DNA from: Azolla pinnata
Lineage: Eukaryota; Streptophyta; Polypodiopsida; Salviniales; Salviniaceae
Length of the DNA: 26,272 nucleotides
NCBI GenBank assembly: GCA_037176905.1
Contig: JBBBWG010003848.1
Coordinates: 1 to 26,272 of the forward strand
Direction: 5' to 3'
Below the pieces are notes generated by a model. It ran no database searches. It saw only the letters and a program-made list of their open reading frames with translations, and was not told the origin of the DNA. This document shows positions 1 to 8,634 of this stretch, one piece after another. Both the position numbers and the translations under genes were made by a program. The stretch's first letter is position 1. Every line of letters starts with the position of its first letter.

Positions 1-731
1 ACATACATACATACATACATACATACATACATACATACATACATACATACATACATACATACATACATACATACATAATACACACACGCATGCACACACG
101 CATGCACACACACATACCTACCTACATACATACATACATACATACATACATAATACAAACACGCATGCACACACACATACGTACGTACATACATACATAC
201 ACACACCCTATATGATTGTAGCATGTCTATTTACTCATGCCTCACATGCATGTGTGTATGTATGTATATGCACGGACAGGCTCATCAAGCAATCAATCAA
301 CCAATGCATGCATACATACACTCACACGCACATACATACATGCATGCATGGGCATATACATACATACACACATGCATACACACATACACACACAGCGATA
401 CATACCATGCATACACACAGACATACATACATACATGCAGACACACATGCATACACACATACACACACAGCGATGCATACCATGCATACACACAGACATA
501 CATACATACATGCAGACACACATGCATGCATACATGCAGACACACATGCACACATACATACACACACATACATAGCCCACACACATACATAGCACACACA
601 CATACATACACATACACAGATACACAACCCATACATGCATACACCCACATCCACATGCACACATGCACGCATGCACACATACGTACATGCAACACACACA
701 TGCACACATGCACACATGCACACATATGCAC

Positions 732-763
<32 letters not shown>

Positions 764-825
764 TCAGACATGCACACATACATACATACATACCTACATG
801 CATGCATACATACATACGCCCCACA
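1..825. repeat. ACAT/ACAC microsatellite tract
   Basis: An almost continuous tetranucleotide tract. It begins as pure (ACAT)n and decays into ACAT/ACAC/GCAT mixtures, with 60-70-bp blocks repeated around 376-530. Long frames are open on both strands only because the repeat unit rarely forms a stop codon; they encode Thr-His-Ile-Tyr or Cys-Met-Tyr-Val strings with no domain. I see no gene here. Confidence 0.95.
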
Positions 826-901
826 CCTCCAGATCTGCGTATATGTAACATTTTCACAGACAAATGCTTTTTTTTTCTTCTTCCTCTTTTTGTTTATTCC
901 T

Positions 902-1115
902 GAAGAAGAAGAAGAAGAAGAAGAAGAAGAAACAGAGGAACAGAGGAACAGAGGAGGAGGGAGAAGAAGGAGAAGAAGGAGAAGAAGGAAGAAGGAAGAA
1001 GGAAGAAGGTCCTCTGTTTCTCTTCTTCTTCTTCTTCTTCTTCTTCTTCTTCTTCTGCCTCTGCCTCTGCTTCTTCTTTCCTCTCGTTCCTTCTTCTTCT
1101 TCTTCTTCTTCCCTT
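902..1115. repeat. GAA-to-TTC inverted homopurine/homopyrimidine repeat
   Basis: A purine-only stretch (902-1009) of GAA, GGA and ACAGAGGA units switches at about 1010 to a pyrimidine stretch of TTC units. The left-arm element GAAACAGAGGA near 929-939 is mirrored as TCCTCTGTTTC at 1010-1020, and both are flanked by GAA or TTC runs. The whole can fold as a hairpin with a loop of about 70 nt. It lies 180-390 bp upstream of the FATA start codon, in promoter or 5' UTR territory. Confidence 0.85.
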
Positions 1116-1182
1116 CCCTCCTGCATTGCAGCAATCTCTGCTTGTTTGCGCATCTCCCTCCCTCCCCTGATCTTATAATAAT

Positions 1183-1183
<1 letters not shown>

Positions 1184-1227
<44 letters not shown>
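1184..1227. repeat. (CT)n dinucleotide run
   Basis: A pure CT dinucleotide run ends about 70 bp upstream of the FATA start. Such pyrimidine tracts are common in plant core promoters and 5' UTRs. A regulatory role is possible but not shown. Confidence 0.85.
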
Positions 1228-1230
<3 letters not shown>

Positions 1231-1295
1231 GTCGTCTCCCTTATGCTTCTCTGGAAGCCGTCGTCGTCGTCTTAGTTTGCAGTCGGTGCTAAGCA

Positions 1296-4200
1296 ATGTC
1301 TGTGAGAATCTCACAATACCATATATTCCACGCCAGATCTAACCCTAACCTTAACCCTAACCCTAACCCAAATCTAGCATGTAACCTCAGCTGTAAACTG
1401 AACCCAAATCCGTCTGCATTGGCGTCGTCTTCATCATCATCCTCCTCCTCATCGCCACCAGCCCCACCATCATCTTCATCACCTTGCTCTTCGTCAGGTT
1501 CTTCTTCTTCATTGAAGTTTCTGGTCCGGGCATCATCTCTAGGAACCACTGCCGAGACATCAAAAGCCTCATCGAAGCTGTGGAAGGGGAAAGCTTCGAA
1601 AAGCTCGCTGATAGAAGAACAGAAACAGCAGTACCTTAGGCAAGGAACCGGAGGAGAAGAAAGAGAGGAAGAAGAAAAGGATAAAGAAGAACACACATTC
1701 CTTACCTCTGATACAGCCCTTATAGATGTGATTTGCCCTCCTACGTATTCTTACAAGGAGACATTTGTGATTCGATGTTATGAAGTGGGCATGAATCGAA
1801 CTGCTTCCATCGAAACAATGGCAAACCTATTACAGGTATTCTCCTCAACAATGTAGATTCTTTCAGTGCCTAGGGCTTTAAAAAAACAATCTTATGGATT
1901 GGGTAATTTTGAGGGTTAAGGCATATTGCATCAGAGAATTTCGCTCGTAGAATAAGAGCACTGTAGATCTCTGCTTTTAGGCTTTGGACCTTATTGAATG
2001 AACAATTAAAAGGAAGGAATTTTGATCTGAAGCAATTCAGCGGCCATGAATCATCAAACTGCGCTTCTGTCAAAGCCATGTCTTGTCAGGATCTTTTCAG
2101 GGTTTTGTACATATTGCATTGGAGAAGCTTGTCCATGGAAAGATCTCTCTCTCTAATTACAACAAGGATCTTGGGATCTGATGGAATTCAACGGGCATGA
2201 GTAAATCTGTGCTGTCGCCAAAACCATATCTTATCCAGATCTTTTAGGGTTTAGGCTTTAGTGAATTTACCATTACAAGGAGGGCATGTGACCTGATGCA
2301 ATTTAGTGGGCATGAGTAACACTATGTTTCAATCCTAACCATAGTTTATTGGGATTTTTATAGGACGTCTTGCGTCGGAGAATCTTTACTCAGTTTACAT
2401 ATCTGTTTTTCGCGTTTTGGGGGATTTTGATCAGATACATTTCAGTGGGCAGAAGTCAAATAGTGTTACATAATTTAGGATTTTTCTCTACAGTGTCTAT
2501 AGTCTGGACTAGATTCTAATGGTAAATGATTTGGGGTTTTTGGTGTGCAAATGCTTAAATTAGAATATCTGGGGTTCAGGGTTTAGTAACTATTGTGCTA
2601 AGGTTTCAGATCTAGGATACTTTGAGATACAACATACCCTAGATCTTGGGGCAAAGATTTAGGGCGTAATTCAATAGACCATTATGGGGTGACGCTTGTG
2701 GACGAGAATGAGACTATGTCAATCGAAATTGAAATTAAGATCCCGTTGAGATTCTGATGTTTTTATGATTTTATTCCTTGAGAATCTTTAGGTTTAAGTA
2801 TCCATTTCCTCGGGACCCCCAATATGATGCAAAATTTTCTGTTGTATCATTTATTTATTGATCTTATGTTTCCGTCCAAGTTATTTGCATTGAGAATTTT
2901 GTGTGTAGTATTCGATCTGAGCATATTGTTAATGGAAGCTGTGCTCAAGATTTCTGGTCTATGATTTAGAATCTATTTCTTAAGAGCATCTTATCCATAG
3001 TTGAAACACCCTCAAAATCTGGTTTGGGTTGACGGGTTAGGATCTACTATTCTTTGAAGAAGTTTGTGCATCAAAACAAATAGCCTATCCTTTATTTAGA
3101 GAATTGTTTTTATTTATTTATTTCGGATGTATTTGTGAGCATGCATCCATGAAAACAATTAGCTGAATCCACGTCAGATAACCGGTGTACATTGTTAGGT
3201 TTTCGAGAAATTCATGTATATTTTTATTCTCTTTGAAATGTGTTTCAGAGAGCAGTAAGATTTGATTGATAAGGATTTTGCAATATGCCTGCATTCTCTG
3301 CAGTTTTCTAGCCTTTCTCTGTTTCTAATTGTGCCTCAAATCTACATGTGATTGATCTAGAGTGAACGTGACTGTAGAAATCAAATGCTATGTAGGTAGC
3401 TGCCATATGTGGCCAGTCTGTGAATGAATTGTGCTGGTATATGGACCATGGGTATGAGCAATATGGAGGATATTCTTTGCAAAATAGATATAACTGGGAG
3501 AATTATACTAACAGATGAGCCAAACTGAATGCTCTCTTATTCTCGTAGGATGATACTTTATGGCAATGATGTACATTGGCATGAAAAGTCTTGCTCATCT
3601 GGGGTGATGATGCCCTCTTTGAATGGCTGTCTAATATTCTATCTGTGGCGATTGTTTTGAAGCAGACCGTCTTATCTTCTATGTAAGAATATTAAGTGAA
3701 ACAAATCTAGTCAGGAAAGTTCAAATTTCATTAAACTCCAGTAAACAATTCTCAAATATCTCTCCACGTGAGACTTGCATTTACTTCTACTTTCCTTTGG
3801 TTGGTTTAAGAATAGGGCAGATTTCTCTACTCTATATAGATGTTCGAGGGGTATGTGGTTTAGATTTTAGAATTCCTTAAAGGAGAATCTTATATTTTAG
3901 TCCAGTTTCAAGTTCCCCTTAGTAGCTGGGAATTTTAAGAAATTCATGAAATTCTTATACATATTAGTAGGCTGGTTTTCCCACACATTATGCTCGGAGA
4001 TTTCCAGAATCTTCCATGTTGGTGGCTCAGTTTAGCGTCTAAGAAAGATTGCATGTGTGAGGAATCTTGTGTTTTATTGTAGTTTCTAGTTTCTGTTCTT
4101 AAAACTTGATTTTTTTTGTTGTTGCTGATGTTTGTTTGTGGGGAAACACTTATATTATGTAGGAAGTGGCTTGTAATCATGCACAGAGTGTGGGATTTTC

Positions 4201-6550
4201 CACTGATGGTTTTGCTACTACGCCATCAATGCGCAAAAGAAGGTTAATCTGGGTCACCACGAGGATGCACATTGAGATGGATCATTATCCTGTGTGGTGA
4301 GGTCCCTTTGCTTTTATGCCCATGTTATGTCTTATGGACTGTTTATCAGTATGTAGATCCTGTGCATATGACTCATACCCACATGTCATCCCCCTCCTTG
4401 TTTTTCTACTTGCTTGTTATTTCAATCTATGCATAGGGGTGATGAGCTACAAGTTGAGACTTGGTGCCAAGGTGAGGGGAAAGCTGGGATCAGGAGGGAT
4501 TGGCTCCTAACAGATGTGGCCACAAACTTAATTATCGGGCGAGCCACAAGGTGTGATATGCTTTTATATACATGCATGCATTCGTGGGTTGTTTAGATAT
4601 ACATACACACACATTTGTGGTAAAAAGTGTATGTTGTCTGCTTAACTTGAAATGAAGGATGGCGGCTGGCTCTATTGAGGTTTGATTCATAGTGTTTCTT
4701 TGTTGTCCATCAGCACATGGGTGATGATGAACCAAGACTCTAGGCGGCTTTCAAGGATAACAGATGACATACGAATGGAATATGAGCAGTATTGTCCAAT
4801 TGCCCCAAGGTCTAATATGCTTTTTTTCCCCTTCAAGTTTTCTATGTTTTGGATAATGTACATGTTTTGCAGTGTATGTATCCTTTTGCTGGCTAGAATA
4901 TGCAGACCTTTTTTTTCTAATTCTAAATAGGTGAATTGTTTTGCTCATTTGGAAAATCTACACTTTCATATAAGATTGATTATCCTTATGGGCATAGCCG
5001 ATGCTAAAGTGATGTTAGTATTTCGATAGGTTATAATTTGAGGCAGCAATATGTATGTTAATATAAAGGACAGTATATTACATGCATACATATGTTAAAT
5101 GTATAAAGCATTTTCACTGGTGCAAGTCATGATGTAGTGTCTAGTGTCAAATAACCAAGTAGGAAGAGTAGGGGATAAAATGAGTAAATTTAGACTGTTG
5201 CTTCTTAGGTTGATGGCTATGTTTTTATTGTAGTATCCTGCTGCAATGTGGCTTGGCTACTTATTTTGTGATTGAGATTTTTGGAAATGTTATCATAACA
5301 GGAACTGTTGTTGCCAAAACTGCTGTTTTAATATAAGCAAGTACGTGAATGTTTATCGGAAATAGTATGTGACATTTTTTACAACTACTAGGCTTTCTTT
5401 CCACCGCTCATGTTAAAACCCGGATCTCTGCAATATATCTCCAAAATTTGCTATATGGGATTCATCGTTTGGTTCACAAAGATTAGCATCAAGCCATCTG
5501 AAGAAAAACAAAACTGCAGTTGAACTTGGAGCTTACACATGATTGCTTGGAATAATGTATTCATGTAATTTGAACGCTGTTGGACGATTGTTGCATCACA
5601 TTTGACTTGAACCTTGAAAAGGATTAATATAAACTTGTGCAGGATGTTATTCAACCACATGTGTTTATTTATTTTTTTCGAAATAGATATGCTTTTCCAG
5701 AGGAAAACAGCAGCAGTTTAAAGAAGATACCAAAGCTGCAGGACCCACCTCAATATATCAGATCTGGCCTCATGGTATCTTTCAATAACTGTATAATCAT
5801 TCACTAGCAATTTATACATCACAATCGTAATATCAAATACTACATATGCTAGCTCATTATTAATTTTCGTAACCAAAGTTTTAATGAACTGAAACAGCCA
5901 AGACGGGGAGATCTTGATATGAATCAGCATGTGAACAATGTGACCTACATCGGTTGGGTTTTAGAGGTATACTTTTGTGGCAGAAACTGTGTAAGACCTT
6001 GAATGCGCTTTCCTGTTTTTACGAAATATGCCTGATTACTTTTTATTTTCAGAGCATACCGCCAGAGATATTGGATACGCATCAGCTTCATAGGATCACA
6101 CTGGATTACCGGCGGGAGTGCAAGCATAGCGATGTAGTTGACTCGCTTGCAACAGCAGAAAGTCAGTGCGATGGTGAACATAATGACAAACAAGCTGTGC
6201 AGAATCAAGCTAACAGGGTGGCAGTTAACGGGATGGCAGTCGATGGAATCGCGGTTAATGGAATGGCGGTTGGAGTTCCGGTGAATGGAGCAGCAGTTAA
6301 TGGAACTGCAGTAAATCGAACTGAAGTTAATGGGACTGCAGTTGACAGAGCCCTGGTTAATGGAGCGGCAGTTGATGGAATGGTGATCAACGGAATGGCA
6401 GTTAATGGGGCTGCTGTCGATGCTATGATCGTGAATGGCTCATCAAATGTTTCAGCATTGCAAGACTTGGAATTTCTGCATCTTGTTAGGCTCGCCACAA
6501 GTGAGGTAGAAATAAATCGGGGCAGAACGGTGTGGAAGGCGAAAAGCTGA
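1296..6550 (+). CDS. FATA: FATA-type acyl-ACP thioesterase, plastidial
   Basis: Hydrolyses acyl-ACP (oleoyl-ACP in characterised FATA enzymes), ending plastid fatty acid synthesis and releasing free acid for export. Seven exons join in phase with GT-AG borders: 1296-1835, 4163-4296, 4437-4550, 4714-4809, 5687-5774, 5898-5966 and 6053-6550, giving 512 aa. FATA landmarks: RCYEVGMNRTASIET, NHAQSVGFSTDGFATT, WVMMNQDSRRLSR, FPEENSSSLKKIPKL and the C-terminal EINRGRTVW. The hot-dog catalytic residues are present: D331, N333 and H335 in DMNQHVNN, and E369-C370 in YRREC. The first ~100 residues are Ser/Pro/Asn-rich, as expected for a transit peptide, but the N-terminus is longer than usual. The enzyme is normally about 360-380 aa. 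Much of the excess is N-terminal Ser/Glu-rich sequence plus a 74-residue repeat (404-477) between VVDSL and the last strand. FATA is preferred over FATB from the NQDSRRL and SVGFSTDGFATT wording. Confidence 0.93.
1836..4162 (+). other. FATA intron 1 (2.3 kb)
   Basis: AT-rich intron between CTATTACAG|GTATTC and TTATGTAG|GAAGTG. Its first 650 bp hold a degenerate tandem repeat: the segment resembling GATCTGATGCAATTCAGTGG recurs near 2022, 2175, 2289 and 2427, each followed by GGCATGAG-like sequence. No second gene, RNA gene or mobile element is recognisable in the rest. Confidence 0.85.
6221..6442 (+). repeat. Coding minisatellite in FATA, 15-bp period
   Basis: Fifteen tandem units of about 15 bp (consensus GCAGTTAATGGAATG). 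They encode fourteen 5-residue repeats of the form A-V-[N/D]-G-x plus one 4-residue unit, for 74 residues in all. Every unit keeps the reading frame. Many substitutions are synonymous or conservative, so the array is not very young. It sits in the loop where other FATA proteins have a short Asn-Gly-Thr-rich linker before the last strand. Confidence 0.95.
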
Positions 6551-7440
6551 GAAAAACACACAAAAAAAATGCTAGAGCATCTCTTTCAGGGTTTGGGGGG
6601 TGTGTATACATTGTTTTCCTTCTTGCATTTTCTGTTGGGAAATTTTGCCAAAAAAGCGAAAAGAACAAAAAGAAGGTTCGGGCTTTTCTTCTTCTTCTTC
6701 TTCTTCTTCTTCTTATTACATGCACAATGTTGGATCATTACAAGTCATAGAAAGGATGAAAAAAACAGTGCTTTTGTGTGGGGATAATGATGGATAGCCC
6801 AGTGATGGTGATGGTGATGGTGATGCCAAGATGAATTTTGGAATTTGTTTTGACGTTATCTATTTAATATATCATATACAAGCAAATTAAGAGCTGGCAT
6901 GTTGTTAAGTTGAAGGATACTGTTGTTTTGGTGCTGCAGCCCTCAATCTTATACAAGTTAGTGAATGCCTTTTTTGGTATACAAATCTGGGCTTTGCTGA
7001 TCTATTGTTATACAAGATCTTGAATATCTAGGTTTCGGTATTGGATGTCTTTTAGCAGATTGCAGCAAGTATTTTGTTTTCTGTGCCGATGTATACTGCT
7101 AGTCTTGGAATTTCAATGCTTAGTCTGGGATCTACTAATCTTGCCCTAATTCATGCTAGAAATTTGGTGTAATTTGTATACACGGTGCTGATAATGTTGT
7201 GTTGAAAAATGTCTGGTGAATGAAAACAATGTAGAACTAGATTTAGCTGAACACGTACCCATTGAAATTAGGACTTCTACCATGCTGAGTAGAGATGTTT
7301 ACAAAATGCTGTCTACAAAATGCTGTCTACAAAATGCTGTCAACAAATCGATCATATGCCCAGATGAGGTGTAAGAGAGCAGCATACTGTGTTGAGACGG
7401 TATTGTGTAAAATAAGCTGAATCTACCTCAACATTTCTGT
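6551..7440 (+). other. FATA 3' region and intergenic DNA
   Basis: AT-rich sequence after the FATA stop. It includes a short TTC run (6689-6714), a GATGGT run (about 6805-6824) and a three-copy 14-bp repeat at 7301. Several short frames here are open only through the TTC run. No convincing gene or canonical AATAAA signal was found near the stop. Confidence 0.6.
7301..7342. repeat. 14-bp direct repeat, three copies
   Basis: ACAAAATGCTGTCT occurs at 7301 and 7315, and with one change at 7329, head to tail without spacers. Confidence 0.9.
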
Positions 7441-7605
7441 GACATCTCGACAAAAATGGCAACAAATTCTGCTTCTTCCTGTGCAATTTGTATGCTGGCA
7501 GACATGTATGTATGTATGTATGTGAGTGTGCATATCTGTAATGTCTGTAGGTGGGTATGTGTAGCTATACCTGCAAATCTGCATTCCCAAAATGTTCAAA
7601 ATGGT

Positions 7606-7870
7606 CAAGGTTCTTTTGCCCTTCTTTACAAGGAGCTGCTACAGAGGAAAAAACCCAACAATTTTCCCATCCTCGTGTGTTTGAGAGATGCAGGAAAGGA
7701 AGTATCATTCTCTTCACTGTGATCTTGCATGCCGACTGGCTTTCGTCAAGGTTCTTCTGCCCTTCTTTACAAGGAGGTGCTACAGAGGAACCCAACAAGC
7801 GTTTTTTCCCATCCTCGTTTGTGTTGAGAGATGCAGGAAAGGGTGTGTCCTTCTCTTCACTGTGAACTTG
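7606..7870. repeat. 141-bp tandem duplication
   Basis: Two diverged copies start at 7606 and 7747. They share CAAGGTTCTT, CCCTTCTTTACAAGGAG, GCTACAGAGGAA, TTCCCATCCTCGT, GAGAGATGCAGGAAAGG and CTCTTCACTGTGA blocks. Open frames across them are unlike any protein I know. A GAA/GGA purine tract follows at 7900-7950. Confidence 0.85.
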
Positions 7871-7916
7871 AATGCAGGCACAGGGTCTTGTTTCAGAGCT
7901 TGAAGAAGAAGAGGAG

Positions 7917-7948
<32 letters not shown>

Positions 7949-7989
7949 AGAGAGCAATAAACCCTAAAGCTTATCTGTGACACTATCAA

Positions 7990-8634
7990 AAAACAGATTT
8001 TGTGGGTTCCATTGTATTGCAAACAAAGCTTATCACCAAAATCCATGGGCAATAGAAGGTTTGAAAGATCAGCTTTGAGCTGAATGTGGCATGCAAAGGA
8101 GCTCTTCTCCCCATTGCCATTGCTTGAAAAACAGATTTTGTGGGTTGTATCTGCAAACAATCTTATCACCAAAATCTGTAGTATGCAGAGATGCTCCTCC
8201 CTCACATTGCCATTGCTTGAAAAACAGATTTTGTGGGTTGTATTTGCAAACAATCTTATAGCACCAAAATCCATGGGCAACAGAAGGTTTGAGAGACCAG
8301 CCTTGAGATGAATTTGGTATGCAGGGGAGCTCTTCCTACCCATTGCCATTGCTTGAAAAACAGATTTTGTGGGTTGTATTTGCAAACAATCTTGTCACCA
8401 AAATCTGTGGTATGCAGAGGAGCTCTTCCTCCCCATTGCCATTGCTTGAAAAACAGATTTTGTGGGTTGTATCTGCAAACAATCTTATCATCAAAATCTG
8501 TGGTATGCAGAGGAGCTCTTCCCCCCCATTGCCATTGCTTGAACAACAGATTTTGTGGGTTGTATCTGCAAACAATCTTATACCACCAAAATCCACGGGG
8601 CAACAGAAGGTTTGAAGAAGATCGGTCTTGAGCT
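7990..8634 (+). repeat. 93-bp tandem array upstream of PPR1
   Basis: The anchor CAGATTTTGTGGGTT occurs at 7994, 8132, 8225, 8361, 8454 and 8547. Spacings are 138, 93, 136, 93 and 93 bp. Short units are 93 bp; long units carry an extra ~43-bp block containing AGAAGGTTTGA. Because 93 is divisible by three, each frame stays open across adjacent units, which explains the Gln-Ile-Leu-Trp-Val-Val-type (+) and Tyr-Asn-Pro-Gln-Asn (-) peptides. I do not consider these genes. The last unit includes the extra block and runs directly into the ATG of PPR1 at 8635. Confidence 0.92.

Noticed and set aside
322-1314. Long minus-strand frame (330 codons) over the microsatellites
   Set aside because: Composition is entirely repeat-driven (Cys-Met-Val-Tyr, Glu/Arg runs), with no recognisable domain.
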